A stretch of DNA of 64,000 nucleotides from Rhizobium sp. L51/94. GTDB lineage: Bacteria; Pseudomonadota; Alphaproteobacteria; Rhizobiales; Rhizobiaceae. Shown here piece after piece: positions 36,121-45,486 of the stretch. The stretch is taken from positions 986,001 to 1,050,000 of the forward strand of contig NZ_CP072141.1 of the NCBI RefSeq assembly GCF_019355555.1, written 5' to 3'. How positions within the stretch are numbered: position 1 is the first letter of the stretch; each line of letters begins with the position of its first letter. The notes beneath the pieces were generated by a model. That model was not told where the DNA came from and did no database searches. It saw only the letters and a program-made list of their open reading frames with translations. The translations under genes and the position numbers were made by a program.

Positions 36121-37734
36121 ATGAGCAGCTTATTCGAAAATGATTCGCCATCGAACCTCGCGGAATATTCGGTCTCCGAATTGTCCGGCTCGATCAAGCG
36201 TACGGTCGAAAATGCCTTCGACCAGGTGCGGGTTCGCGGCGAGATCTCCGGCTATCGCGGTCCACATTCTTCCGGGCACGCCTATTTTTCGCTGAAGGAC
36301 GACCGTTCACGCATAGACGCGGTCATCTGGAAGGGAAGCTTCTCCAAACTCAAGTTCCGCCCGGAAGAGGGTATGGAAGTCATTGCCACCGGCAAGGTCA
36401 CCACCTTCCCCGGATCCTCGAAATACCAGATCGTCATCGAGACCCTGGAGCCGGCCGGCGCCGGCGCCCTGATGGCGTTGATCGAGGAACGCAAGCGCAA
36501 GCTTGGCGCCGAAGGCCTGTTCGACGCCGATCGCAAGAAGCCGCTGCCCTTCATGCCGAAGGTGATCGGCGTCGTCACCTCGCCAACCGGTGCCGTCATC
36601 CGCGATATTCTGCACCGCATCGCCGATCGCTTTCCGGTGCATGTGCTCGTCTGGCCAGTCAAGGTCCAGGGCGAGGGATCCGGGTCGGAAGTCGCCAACG
36701 CCATCCGTGGGTTCAATGCGTTCGAACGCGGCGGAGCGATGCCGCGTCCGGATGTGTTGATCGTTGCGCGGGGCGGAGGGAGCCTCGAGGATCTCTGGAG
36801 TTTCAACGACGAGATCGTCGTGCGTGCTGCAGCCGAGAGCACCATCCCGCTGGTCTCTGCCGTCGGCCACGAGACCGATTGGACGCTGATCGATTATGCG
36901 GCCGATGTGCGCGCGCCGACCCCGACAGGCGCTGCCGAGATGGCCGTGCCGGTGAAAGCCGACCTTGAGGCGCAGGCAGCAGGCCTTTCCGCCCGTCTGC
37001 AGACAGGCATCCGTCGCCATATGGATCATCACGGCCAGTCGGTGCGGGCGCTGGTGCGCGCCCTTCCGTCGCTCGATCAACTGCTGGCATTGCCGCGTCG
37101 CCGCTTCGACGAGACGGCCGCAGGCCTTGGACGCGGTCTCGAACTGAATACCCTCAACAAGCGCCGCAGTTTCGAGCGCGCTGCCGCTCACTTGCGCCCC
37201 GAGGTGCTGTCGACCCGGATTGCCGAGAAGCGTCAGAAACTCAACGAGCGGATGGTGCGCGCCGAGCGTCGCGTCGAGCGCCTGCTCCTCGACGGCCACA
37301 AGCGTATTTCCAACGCCGATGTTGCGATGCGCGGCGTGCCCGCGCGGTTGACCGCCCAGACCCGCAGCTTTCGCGACCGCCTGGCCAATCTCGGCCGGCA
37401 TTCCGATACTGCCATCTTGCACAGGCTCAGCATGGCCAAGGGTGCCATCTCTGCGCAGGACCGCATGCTGCAGTCGCTGTCCTACAAGAATGTCCTGAAG
37501 CGCGGCTATGCTGTCGTGCGCGATGAGGAGGATCGCCCGCTCTCGTCGGCAGCGCTGATCTCGGCCGGCCAGGCGATCTCGCTGGAGTTTGCAGACGGCC
37601 GTGTGGCTGCCACCGCAGGGGAGGGGATGGATACGATGCCGCCGCCCGCCGCGCCTGTTCCTCCGACGAAGAAGCGCGCCGCAAAACCGGCGGCGATACC
37701 TGCCGATGGTGAGAAACAGGGTACCTTGTTCTGA
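36121..37734 (+). CDS. xseA: Exodeoxyribonuclease VII large subunit
   Basis: 537 residues. The N-terminal OB fold ([20 protein letters not shown]) is followed by the catalytic region with [30 protein letters not shown] and [15 protein letters not shown] long coiled coil covers about 290-430, and the C-terminal segment [13 protein letters not shown] binds XseB. With the small subunit it degrades single-stranded DNA to short oligonucleotides in repair. Length is in the upper family range because of a Pro/Lys-rich tail ([16 protein letters not shown]). xseB is not adjacent. Confidence 0.96.
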   Translation: MSSLFENDSPSNLAEYSVSELSGSIKRTVENAFDQVRVRGEISGYRGPHSSGHAYFSLKDDRSRIDAVIWKGSFSKLKFRPEEGMEVIATGKVTTFPGSSKYQIVIETLEPAGAGALMALIEERKRKLGAEGLFDADRKKPLPFMPKVIGVVTSPTGAVIRDILHRIADRFPVHVLVWPVKVQGEGSGSEVANAIRGFNAFERGGAMPRPDVLIVARGGGSLEDLWSFNDEIVVRAAAESTIPLVSAVGHETDWTLIDYAADVRAPTPTGAAEMAVPVKADLEAQAAGLSARLQTGIRRHMDHHGQSVRALVRALPSLDQLLALPRRRFDETAAGLGRGLELNTLNKRRSFERAAAHLRPEVLSTRIAEKRQKLNERMVRAERRVERLLLDGHKRISNADVAMRGVPARLTAQTRSFRDRLANLGRHSDTAILHRLSMAKGAISAQDRMLQSLSYKNVLKRGYAVVRDEEDRPLSSAALISAGQAISLEFADGRVAATAGEGMDTMPPPAAPVPPTKKRAAKPAAIPADGEKQGTLF

Positions 37735-37745
37735 GATTTGCGTCG

Positions 37746-38243
37746 CTACTCCACAGCGGCCCTTTCGAAATGCGCGAGATAGCGAGCAAGAAGTCCGTCC
37801 AGCGCTGCAAACTCCTCCGCGCTAAGGCATGCGATGATCCTCTGCTGGTTCGCCACATGCGCCGTCACGGCATCCTCGATCACCGACAGTCCCTTGTCCG
37901 TTAGGCCTATCAGCACGCTTCGGCCGTCCTGCGGGTTGGAAAGGCGGGCGACAAGGCCCTGCTTCTCCAGTTGGTCGATGCGGTTTGTCATGGTTCCTGA
38001 CGTCACCATGGTGGCGGCGATCAGATCGCCCGGAGAAAGACGATAGGGTGCACCAGCTCTCCGGAGCGTCGCCATAACGTCGAAGCTCGCGGGTGACAGG
38101 CCATGTTCGGCAAGGGTCGTCTCGACCTCGCGCATGAGATGGCTGTGAAGGCGACCGAGACGCCCCAGCAGGCCCATGGCCGCGGTGTCCAGATCCGGCC
38201 GCTCTCGGCTCCACTGTTCCAGAATTCTATCGACATGATCCAT
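37746..38243 (-). CDS. MarR family transcriptional regulator
   Basis: 165 residues. The winged helix is at 55-115: LSPASFDVMATLRRAG, SPGDLIAATMVTSGTMTNRI (recognition helix) and LSNPQDGRSVLIGLTDKG (wing). Long N- and C-terminal helices form the dimer. It is divergent from the EamA transporter across a 78-base gap holding two near-identical palindromes, so it is the likely repressor of both genes, lifted by a substrate of the transporter. Confidence 0.92.
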   Translation of the reverse strand: MDHVDRILEQWSRERPDLDTAAMGLLGRLGRLHSHLMREVETTLAEHGLSPASFDVMATLRRAGAPYRLSPGDLIAATMVTSGTMTNRIDQLEKQGLVARLSNPQDGRSVLIGLTDKGLSVIEDAVTAHVANQQRIIACLSAEEFAALDGLLARYLAHFERAAVE

Positions 38244-38264
38244 GCAGCCACTATGGCAAAATTT

Positions 38265-38280
38265 ATCTTGACGTCAAGAT
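38265..38280. promoter_or_regulatory. MarR operator, copy 1
   Basis: ATCTTGACGTCAAGAT, a perfect 16-base palindrome 22 bases before the regulator start. Its TTGACG doubles as a possible -35 box for the transporter gene. Confidence 0.75.
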
Positions 38281-38289
38281 TTATGGATC

Positions 38290-38307
38290 TATCTTGAAGT
38301 CAAGATA
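38290..38307. promoter_or_regulatory. MarR operator, copy 2
   Basis: TATCTTGAAGTCAAGATA, an 18-base palindrome broken only by one centre pair. It differs from copy 1 at one core base and is centred 26 bp from it, 14 bases before the transporter start. Confidence 0.75.
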
Positions 38308-38321
38308 AATAGAGATATGCC

Positions 38322-39182
38322 GTGTCCCGCCTCCGCGATATTGGCCTGACGGCGCTTGCTCCCGCCATCTGGGGTTCGACCTACATCGTCACGACGCAAC
38401 TGCTGCCGGCAGGAGTGCCGCTGACGGTAGCGACGCTGCGTGCCTTGCCGGCAGGGCTTCTGCTGCTGGTAATGGTGAGGGAATTGCCGCAGGGCGCATG
38501 GTGGTGGAAAAGCCTCGTGCTCGGTCTGCTCAATTTCTCGCTGTTCTGGGCTTTTCTCTTCGTCTCCGCCTACCGCTTGCCCGGCGGCGTGGCCGCGACC
38601 GTGGGAGCGGTGCAGCCATTGATCGTCATCGGCCTCTCGCGCCTCGTCATGGGCACCTCGGTGCGCCCAATTGCCATCGTGGCCGGCATGGCGGGACTTT
38701 GCGGCGTCGCACTGCTGGTGCTGCGGCCGGGTGCGTCGCTCGATCCTATCGGCATCGCTGCGGGACTTGCCGGCGCTCTCTCAATGGCTTTCGGCACGGT
38801 CCTCAGTCGCCACTGGAAGCCGCCTGTATCACCGCTGACCTTCACGGCCTGGCAACTCACAGCTGGCGGTCTGATGCTGGCACCTGCGGCACTTCTGCTG
38901 GAGCCGGGTTTGCCGCCGCTGACGATCGCAAATCTTGCCGGGTTTCTCTATCTCGGGCTGGTCGGCGCGGCCTTCACGTATATCCTGTGGTTTCGCGGCC
39001 TCCGCCTCATCGGCGCGCCGGCGGCATCAGCGCTAGGCTTCCTGAGCCCTCTCGTGGCAGTCCTTCTCGGCTGGAGCCTGCTGGGACAAGCACTCGATGC
39101 GGTGCAACTGGCCGGTGTTGCCGTCGTGCTGGCCAGCGTCTGGGCAAGCCAGCGCGCGTCTCGTGCCCAAGGGCCGAAATGA
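38322..39182 (+). CDS. EamA family (DMT) transporter
   Basis: 286 residues from GTG 38322, with ten membrane segments in two EamA repeats. The start LTALAPAIWGSTYIVTTQLL and the repeat-two motif GAPAASALGFLSPLVAVLLGW are typical. It probably exports a small metabolite or drug across the inner membrane. Its promoter carries both MarR operators, so expression should rise with a regulator ligand, often an aromatic or quinone compound. Confidence 0.9.
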   Translation: MSRLRDIGLTALAPAIWGSTYIVTTQLLPAGVPLTVATLRALPAGLLLLVMVRELPQGAWWWKSLVLGLLNFSLFWAFLFVSAYRLPGGVAATVGAVQPLIVIGLSRLVMGTSVRPIAIVAGMAGLCGVALLVLRPGASLDPIGIAAGLAGALSMAFGTVLSRHWKPPVSPLTFTAWQLTAGGLMLAPAALLLEPGLPPLTIANLAGFLYLGLVGAAFTYILWFRGLRLIGAPAASALGFLSPLVAVLLGWSLLGQALDAVQLAGVAVVLASVWASQRASRAQGPK

Positions 39183-39201
39183 CGCGCGCAACGCTCTTAA
39201 A

Positions 39202-40455
39202 TCAGGCCCATTCGCCCTTGCGCATCACAGGTACGCGCGTGCCGTCCGGCTTTACCCCGTCGATGTCTACCTTGTCCGAGCCGATCATCCAGTCGATGTG
39301 GATCAGGCTGGAATTTCCGCCCTGCGCCTTGACCTGTTCCTGCGTCAGCGACGCGCCGTCGAGGAAGCATTTCGAGTAGCACTGGCCAAGCGCGATATGG
39401 CAGGATGCGTTCTCGTCGAACAGCGTGTTGTAGAACAGGATGCCGCTGGCGGAAATCGGCGACGAATGCGGCACCAGTGCCACTTCACCCAGCCGTCGCG
39501 CGCCGTCGTCGGTGTCGAGCACCTTGTTGAGCACTTCCTCGCCACGACTGGCCTTGGCCTCGACGATCCGGCCCGCTTCGAATTTCACCCGGATATCGTC
39601 GATCAGCGTGCCGCCATGCGACAGCGGCTTGGTGCTCGAGACGTAGCCGTCCACTCGCAGGGCATGCGGCGTGGTGAAAACCTCTTCCGTCGGGATGTTC
39701 GGGTTGCAGGTCACGCCGTTCTTCGCCGTCGAGGCGCCGCCATGCCACTCATGGCCGTCGGCAAGACCGATGGTGACATCGGTGCCCGGGCCAACGAAAT
39801 GCAGGCTTTCAAAGCGCTGGTCATTCAGCCAGCTGGAGCGGACGCGCAGGTTGGTATTGTGCTCCGCCCAGGCGGCAATCGGATCCTCGACATCGACGCG
39901 CGAGGCGGCAAAGATCGCCCTGGCGAGCTTGGCAACCGCAATCGGCTCGGGGTCGTTGGGGAATACCAGTCGTGCCCAGGATGGGTTCGGGTAGGAAACG
40001 ATGTTCCAGTTGATGTCGAAATTGGAGATCTTCTCGAGCGCCGGCTTGTATGCCGTCGAATTGGCGCGGTTCGCACGGGCTACCTTGGCCGGATCCTGGC
40101 CGGAAAGCAGCATCGGGTTGTCGCCGGAGACGGCGAGCCGGGCAGCACCGTTGGCAAAGGCATTGGCCATGCCGTCATAAAGCCAGCCTGCGGCGCGGTC
40201 GAAGCTTTCGTCGCTGCCGTTTTCATAGCGGGCAAGGGTTGCTTCCTCGTCGGCATAGAAGGAGGTCACCAGCCCGGCGCCGGCGATATAGGCGTGCCGG
40301 GTAATACGGCGGACCAGCGGCATGGCGGCGACCGGCGCGGTGATGACCAGATCCTGGCCCTTCTGCAGCTGCAATCCGACCTTGATGGCCACTTCGGCAA
40401 GCTTGTCGAGCTTGACGGGATCAATGGTGTGGGCGCTCTGGGAAACGGATGTCAT
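39202..40455 (-). CDS. M29 family aminopeptidase
   Basis: 417 residues. Family blocks are GLQLQKGQDLVITAPVAA, SNFDINWNIVSYPNPSWA, GTDVTIGLADGHEWHGG and PNIPTEEVFTTPHALRVDG, where Glu/Thr belong to the dinuclear metal site; NASCHIALGQCY and SSLIHIDWMIGS supply the His/Asp ligands. M29 enzymes (AmpS, AmpT, PepS) release N-terminal residues in the cytosol. ATG 40455 was chosen for AGGCAGG upstream. It is the last gene of a four-gene minus-strand operon, 106 bases after ybaK. Confidence 0.92.
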   Translation of the reverse strand: MTSVSQSAHTIDPVKLDKLAEVAIKVGLQLQKGQDLVITAPVAAMPLVRRITRHAYIAGAGLVTSFYADEEATLARYENGSDESFDRAAGWLYDGMANAFANGAARLAVSGDNPMLLSGQDPAKVARANRANSTAYKPALEKISNFDINWNIVSYPNPSWARLVFPNDPEPIAVAKLARAIFAASRVDVEDPIAAWAEHNTNLRVRSSWLNDQRFESLHFVGPGTDVTIGLADGHEWHGGASTAKNGVTCNPNIPTEEVFTTPHALRVDGYVSSTKPLSHGGTLIDDIRVKFEAGRIVEAKASRGEEVLNKVLDTDDGARRLGEVALVPHSSPISASGILFYNTLFDENASCHIALGQCYSKCFLDGASLTQEQVKAQGGNSSLIHIDWMIGSDKVDIDGVKPDGTRVPVMRKGEWA

Positions 40456-40561
40456 GGGAACCTGCCTGCTGGGAAATGCGAAGGCAGAAGACTTAAACCC
40501 CATTGCGGCGAAAATGAAGCTTGCTGGCTGCCAAATCGCCAGCGGTATCGGCAGAAAAAAA

Positions 40562-41035
40562 TCAGGCGACCAGCGGCACGGCAACGGCTTTCAAAACCGC
40601 CAGAGCATCCTTCGGATCGAGCCGAACTTGCAGGCCGCGTTGTCCGCCGTTCATGAAAACATAGGCCTCGTCCATGGCACTGACTTCGATGGCCGTCGGC
40701 ACGAGCTTTTTTTGGCCGAAAGGGCTGATCCCGCCAACGTGGTAGCCGGTCAGCCGCTCGGCATCGACAGGCTTCATCATATGGGCCGGCTTGCCGCCGA
40801 AGGCAGCGGCCAGCTTCTTCATGCTGACTTCGTGATCCGAGGGTACGACAACGCAAACCGGCTTGCCATCGACTTCCGCCATCAGCGTCTTCAGAACCCG
40901 ATGCGGCTCCTCACCCAAGGCTTCCGCCGCCTGCAGTCCGATACGCTCGGCGTTCGGGTCGTAGTCGTAAACATGGGTAGTGAAAGCGATCTTTGCCTGG
41001 CTAAGGACCTGCGTCGCCCGGGTGGTTTTTGACAT
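40562..41035 (-). CDS. ybaK: YbaK/EbsC-type Cys-tRNA(Pro)/Cys-tRNA(Cys) deacylase
   Basis: 157 residues. The editing-domain Lys is in RVLKTLMAEVDG. GGISPFGQKKLVPTAI, the conserved GxxSPxG loop, closes the pocket. YbaK hydrolyses Cys wrongly attached to tRNA-Pro, working with prolyl-tRNA synthetase. It is 3 bases after the ArsC-like gene and clearly cotranscribed. Length is standard. Confidence 0.93.
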   Translation of the reverse strand: MSKTTRATQVLSQAKIAFTTHVYDYDPNAERIGLQAAEALGEEPHRVLKTLMAEVDGKPVCVVVPSDHEVSMKKLAAAFGGKPAHMMKPVDAERLTGYHVGGISPFGQKKLVPTAIEVSAMDEAYVFMNGGQRGLQVRLDPKDALAVLKAVAVPLVA

Positions 41036-41038
41036 GGA

Positions 41039-41389
41039 TCAAACCTTGAAAAGGGCGTCGTATTCGCCAGGCCTGAATCCCACCAGCAATTTACCCTCAG
41101 CTTCCAGCACCGGCCGCTTGATCATCGAGGGCTGGGCCAGCATCAGCGCAATGGCTTTTTCGGCGTCGAGACCGGTCCTGTCGGCCTCGTCGAGCTTGCG
41201 AAAGGTGGTACCGGCGCGGTTGAGCAACGTCTCCCAGCCGGCTTGCCCGATCCAGCCTTGCAGATGTTCGCGGTCGATGCCTTCGGCCTTGTAGTCATGG
41301 AAACGGTACGGGATGCCGTGGGCGTCCAGCCAGCTGCGCGCCTTCTTCATCGTGTCGCAGTTCTTGATACCGTAGATCGTGACGCTCAC
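41039..41389 (-). CDS. ArsC/YffB family thioredoxin-fold protein
   Basis: 116 residues from GTG 41389, with GAGGAC upstream. TIYGIKNCDTMKKARSWLD holds the single N-terminal Cys of the ArsC/Spx fold, and QPSMIKRPVLEAEGKLLVGF the conserved cis-Pro region. The YffB subgroup binds glutathione rather than reducing arsenate. Its start lies 2 bases from the upstream stop codon. Confidence 0.9.
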   Translation of the reverse strand: MSVTIYGIKNCDTMKKARSWLDAHGIPYRFHDYKAEGIDREHLQGWIGQAGWETLLNRAGTTFRKLDEADRTGLDAEKAIALMLAQPSMIKRPVLEAEGKLLVGFRPGEYDALFKV

Positions 41390-41391
41390 GC

Positions 41392-42453
41392 TCAGTCCTC
41401 CAATGTGCCGGGCTTGCGAACGACGCTGCTCGGGGCGTCGCAGCCGATCTTCATGAGGTCTGCGCCGCGCCGCACCAGGCGGTCGGAGACGCGGGTGACG
41501 ATCAGTCCGCCCTGCGGCGCGACGATATCCAGCGTACTGTCGGGCATGCCGGGTGCAGTGATGATCGTCGCCAGAAGGTCTCCCTTTTCAACGCGCTCGC
41601 CGATATTGCGGTGGAAGAGCACCGTGCCGGCGACAGGGGTTCGGATCATTTCGATATTGTCGAGCGGAACGGCCGGCCCGGTAAAGGCGGAAAGACGGAC
41701 ATCGTCGTCGCGGACGATGCCGCGGGCTGCAAGGAAATTCCACAGGCCATCGGCATCTTTTCTCGCCATCTCGGGATAGACGTCTCGGGTACCGCGCAGC
41801 TCGACGGTCACCGACAGTTTCCCTGGGAGCCGCTGCTTCTTTTCGCCCGGCACCTCGTATTTCCAGGCATAGCTCACCGCCTCCTCGAAGGCGGAGCTTT
41901 CCCCGTCGGACAAAAGCACCGCCTCCATCTCGAGCGCTGCGGCAAGGTCGGAAGACTCCGGCCAGAAGGCGCTGTCGATATAGGCGTATTGCAGCGATTC
42001 ATCATCGCAATGGAGATCGATGACCAGATCTGCGCCGAGCGCCATGTGGATCAGCTGGCGCTTCAGCCGCACCACGGCCGGCAGGCGGTCGAGGTTTTCC
42101 AGCAACTTGTCGCGGTCGCCAAGTGCGATCAGCGGAAAGTCACGGTTGAAATTGGTGCGCGAGCCGAGCTCGAAGCGGCCTTCCATGCCGCCGAACAGCG
42201 ATTGGGCAGCACCGATGGGATTGGCATGCGGGACGACGACGATGTCGCTCTGGATGCCGCCGCTGGCCTCCGCCGCCCGCAGTTTCTCGCAGAGAAAATG
42301 CAACAGCGCGGTTCCCGGCAATTCGCCGGCATGCAGCGCCGCCTGGATATAGACCTTTGGCGCAGAAGCATCGGAGCCGGCAAAATGCAGCACCGGCAGC
42401 TTCCAGGCGATGCCCGGCGTATCGCCCTCGATGACGATCTCGGTAACGTCCAT
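41392..42453 (-). CDS. Succinylglutamate desuccinylase/aspartoacylase (M14-like) family
   Basis: 353 residues. The Zn site is HAGELPG (His and Glu, near residue 45) with the later His in VIDLHCDDE. The C-terminal domain of about 80 residues begins AGTVLFHRNIGERVEKGDLLA and resembles a biotinyl-lipoyl-like barrel, common in DoeB/AstE relatives. It should hydrolyse an N-acyl amino acid. ATG 42453 has GGGAG 8 bases upstream. It heads the operon with the ArsC-like gene, ybaK and the M29 peptidase, all fitting amino-acid or peptide salvage. Confidence 0.88.
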   Translation of the reverse strand: MDVTEIVIEGDTPGIAWKLPVLHFAGSDASAPKVYIQAALHAGELPGTALLHFLCEKLRAAEASGGIQSDIVVVPHANPIGAAQSLFGGMEGRFELGSRTNFNRDFPLIALGDRDKLLENLDRLPAVVRLKRQLIHMALGADLVIDLHCDDESLQYAYIDSAFWPESSDLAAALEMEAVLLSDGESSAFEEAVSYAWKYEVPGEKKQRLPGKLSVTVELRGTRDVYPEMARKDADGLWNFLAARGIVRDDDVRLSAFTGPAVPLDNIEMIRTPVAGTVLFHRNIGERVEKGDLLATIITAPGMPDSTLDIVAPQGGLIVTRVSDRLVRRGADLMKIGCDAPSSVVRKPGTLED

Positions 42454-42572
42454 AGATGCGGCTCCCTGGCTGATGACGAGAGGTTCAATAGCAAGCAGGC
42501 TCCCCCGCCGACAAGCGCTTTCGGTATGAATCGGGCAGGCAGCTGAGGTGGTGCTGCTAAACTGGAGTAAAT

Positions 42573-43691
42573 ATGAGCGCACAACTCTTGTTTTTATCCC
42601 GACGGAATGGTTATACCGCGCTGACAATCTCACATTGCCGCAAGGCCAAGAGCAGGATGTTTTCCGTGACCGTATTCAGATCGTTCCTGACCGCAATTGG
42701 CGTCTGCCTCGTGCAGGTTTTCGTCAGCCAGCCGGCGCTCGCCGCGGCAACGAAATATCCGCTTACGATCGACAATTGCGGTGCGAAGATCACGATCAGC
42801 AAGGCGCCGCAGCGGGCTATCGGGCTCGGGCAAAACAGCGCCGAGATCATGCTGCTGCTCGGCCTGCAGGACAGGATGGCAGGTACCGCGTTCTGGCCGA
42901 GCAAGGTCCTTCCCCAGCTCGCCGAGGCCAACGCCAAGGTAAAACTCCTGACGGTAGAGTTCCCGACCTTTGAATCGATCCTCGCCGAAAATCCCGATTT
43001 TGTGGCCGCCGCCCTGCCGAGCCTGATCGGGCCGAGCAGCAAGGTCGCCAAGCGCGAGGATTTCGACAAGGTCGGCGTGCCCACATACCTTTCGCCGAGC
43101 ACCTGCCTCAGCACCGAGAAGGTCAAGAACGAATATGGCAGCCGCGACCAGCTGTGGAACATGGATCTGCTCTACAAGGAGATCGACGAGCTCTCCCAGA
43201 TCTTCGATGTCGCAGATCGTGGCCAGGCGCTGATTGCCGATCTGAAGACGCGTGAAGCAGCCCTGCGTGCCAGCGTTTCAAAGGACGGAAAAAAGCTGTC
43301 CTACGTCTTCTGGTTCTCCAGCCCCAGCCCTTCGGCAGACGCTTATGTCGGCGGCAAGAACGGCGCATCCGGCTTCATTGCCGATGCGCTGGGCGGCCGA
43401 AACGCAATCGAGGCGGAAGCCGAATGGCCAACGCTTGGCTGGGAGAGCATCATCGCTGCCAACCCGGACGTCATCGTCGTCGCCAATCTCGACCGTAATC
43501 GCTGGGAACTCGACAAGCCGGAAGCGAAGATCAAGTTCCTCACCAGCGATCCTGCCGTCAGCCAGATCGCAGCCGTGAGGAACAAGGCCATCGTTGTCAT
43601 GGACGGTCAGGCGATGAACCCGACAATCCGCACCATCTATGGTGCCGAACAGGTGGAGACCCAGCTGAAAGCCGTCGGCCTGCTGAAGTGA
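42573..43691 (+). CDS. ABC importer substrate-binding protein, FecB/BtuF type
   Basis: 372 residues. A signal peptide is formed by FRSFLTAIGVCLVQVFVSQPALA. The class III SBP has lobes joined by a long helix. IDNCGAKITISKAPQRAIGLGQ and EIMLLLGLQDRMAGTAFWP are typical of the Fe-siderophore/cobalamin/F420-0-like cluster. Glu residues that contact the permease are present (VEFPTFESILAENPD). GGAG before ATG 42573 supports this start, but an ATG at 42657 would give a more usual signal peptide. Followed by permease and ATPase, each overlapping by 4 bases. Confidence 0.87.
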   Translation: MSAQLLFLSRRNGYTALTISHCRKAKSRMFSVTVFRSFLTAIGVCLVQVFVSQPALAAATKYPLTIDNCGAKITISKAPQRAIGLGQNSAEIMLLLGLQDRMAGTAFWPSKVLPQLAEANAKVKLLTVEFPTFESILAENPDFVAAALPSLIGPSSKVAKREDFDKVGVPTYLSPSTCLSTEKVKNEYGSRDQLWNMDLLYKEIDELSQIFDVADRGQALIADLKTREAALRASVSKDGKKLSYVFWFSSPSPSADAYVGGKNGASGFIADALGGRNAIEAEAEWPTLGWESIIAANPDVIVVANLDRNRWELDKPEAKIKFLTSDPAVSQIAAVRNKAIVVMDGQAMNPTIRTIYGAEQVETQLKAVGLLK

Positions 43692-44728
43692 CCGTGACGC
43701 GCCGGTCTCTAAGACAGCTGGCGACAGTCAGCCTGCTTGTGCTGGCGTCGCTCGCCGCCATCGGCCTGGTGGTCGGCATCAGCGTCGGCATCGGCGATCT
43801 GCCGATCCCGCTTGCGACGACGTTTGCCGCTGTCACCAACCGCCTCGGCATGACGGCGATCGAACTCAACCGCATCCATGAAACCGTGATCTGGGATTAC
43901 CGCCTCAGCCGGGCGCTGGTGGCGGCATTCTGCGGTGCGGGGCTGGCTCTGTCAGGGGCCATCATGCAGTCGCTGCTGCGCAATCCGCTGGCAGAACCTT
44001 ATGTGCTCGGGATTTCGGCCGGCGCCTCCACAGGCGCAGTTGCCATCGTCATTCTCGGCATCGGATCGGGCGCGGTGTCGCTATCCTCGGGCGCCTTTGC
44101 CGGCGCTTTCGCGGCCTTCCTGTTCGTGGCGCTACTGTCGAACGGCGCGCGCGGCGGCGCCGATCGCACGATCCTTGCTGGCGTCGCCGCCTCGCAGCTT
44201 TTCAATGCCACCACATCCTACATCGTCACCACCTCGGGCAACGCGCAGCAGGCGCGCGACGTGATGTTCTGGCTGCTCGGCAGTTTTGGCGGCGTGCGCT
44301 GGCCGGAACTGACGCTGGTTTCGATCGTCATCGGCATCTCGCTAGTTGCCTGCCTTGCCTATGCGCGCGTGCTGGATGCCTTCGCCTTCGGCGACGAGAC
44401 AGCCTCATCGTTGGGAGTGAACGTCGGTCGCGCCCGGATTGTCCTGTTTGCCCTGACGGCGGTCATGACGGCAACGATCGTCAGCATGGTCGGCTCGATC
44501 GGTTTCGTCGGCCTCGTGGTGCCCCACGCTGCACGCTTCATCGTCGGGCCGCTGCATATCCGGCTGCTGCCAGCCTGCGCCATCTTCGGTGCGATCTTCA
44601 TGGTGCTGGCGGATATCGCTTCGCGTGTGCTGATCCCCCATCAGGTGCTACCGATCGGCGTCGTCACCGCGCTCGTCGGCGTGCCCGTATTTTCCTTCAT
44701 TCTCTACCGGTTCCAGCGGGCATCATGA
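43688..44728 (+). CDS. ABC importer permease, FecCD type
   Basis: 346 residues from GTG 43688 overlapping the SBP stop. About ten membrane segments. Signatures are YRLSRALVAAFCGAGLALSG, NPLAEPYVLGISAGASTGA and SMVGSIGFVGLVVPHAARF, which include the ATPase-coupling loop. A single permease is present, so it acts as a homodimer as in BtuC. It belongs to the chelate-uptake class. Confidence 0.93.
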   Translation: MTVTRRSLRQLATVSLLVLASLAAIGLVVGISVGIGDLPIPLATTFAAVTNRLGMTAIELNRIHETVIWDYRLSRALVAAFCGAGLALSGAIMQSLLRNPLAEPYVLGISAGASTGAVAIVILGIGSGAVSLSSGAFAGAFAAFLFVALLSNGARGGADRTILAGVAASQLFNATTSYIVTTSGNAQQARDVMFWLLGSFGGVRWPELTLVSIVIGISLVACLAYARVLDAFAFGDETASSLGVNVGRARIVLFALTAVMTATIVSMVGSIGFVGLVVPHAARFIVGPLHIRLLPACAIFGAIFMVLADIASRVLIPHQVLPIGVVTALVGVPVFSFILYRFQRAS

Positions 44729-45486
44729 GCATTGCAGCTGAAAATCTCATCTGGAGCATTGGCAGGAAGACGATCCTGGACGGGATCTCTTTCAGTGCCC
44801 GATCAGGCAAGATGCTGGGCCTGCTCGGCCCCAACGGCTCCGGCAAGACATCCCTCCTGCGCCTGCTGGCGGGCCTCAAGCAACCGGATACGGGGCAAGT
44901 CACACTCGACGGGCAGGACATCGGCACGGTCAGCCGTCGCAACATCGCCCAGCGCGTCGCCTTCGTGGAGCAGCATGCCACCACCAATGCCGGTCTTCGG
45001 GTCATCGATGTGGTCAAGCTCGGCCGCTTTCCCCACCGTTCGATGTTTTCGGGCTGGTCGATCGCAGACGAGGAGGCGGTGGAAGCGGCCCTAGCGCGCA
45101 CAGGCATGGGGGAGAAGCGCCAGGACCGTTGGCATAGCCTCTCCGGCGGTGAACGGCAGCGCACCCAGATCGCCAGGGCGCTGGCACAATCGCCGAAAGA
45201 GCTCATCCTCGACGAGCCGACGAACCACCTTGATATCCAGCACCAGATCGGCCTGCTCAGGCTCGTCTCCAGCCTGCCGATGACCAGCATCATCGCACTC
45301 CACGACCTGAACCACGCCGCCATGTTCTGCGATGAACTGATCGTCCTGGAGCGAGGAAAGGTCGTGGCCTCAGGCACTCCCGAGGAGGTGCTGACGGAGA
45401 CGCTGCTGCGCGACGTATTCTCCGTCGACGCCAGGGTGGAACTGTCGCCGCACACCCAGAGGCCGCACATCCACTATCTCGGGTAG
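44725..45486 (+). CDS. ABC importer ATPase, FecE/BtuD type
   Basis: 253 residues. Walker A LLGPNGSGKTSLL, Q-loop region, signature LSGGERQRTQIARAL, Walker B LILDEPTNHLD and H-loop IALHDLNHA are all intact. It powers the SBP/permease pair. The start overlaps the permease stop by ATGA. No TonB-dependent receptor is in the window. Confidence 0.95.
   Translation: MSIAAENLIWSIGRKTILDGISFSARSGKMLGLLGPNGSGKTSLLRLLAGLKQPDTGQVTLDGQDIGTVSRRNIAQRVAFVEQHATTNAGLRVIDVVKLGRFPHRSMFSGWSIADEEAVEAALARTGMGEKRQDRWHSLSGGERQRTQIARALAQSPKELILDEPTNHLDIQHQIGLLRLVSSLPMTSIIALHDLNHAAMFCDELIVLERGKVVASGTPEEVLTETLLRDVFSVDARVELSPHTQRPHIHYLG

Noticed and set aside
39097..40656. 519-codon plus-strand frame
   Set aside because: Antisense to the M29 aminopeptidase gene, no domain motif, overlaps the EamA gene.
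42454..42572. Possible cobalamin riboswitch before the ABC importer
   Set aside because: The conserved B12-box and the GCCACTG-type core were not found.
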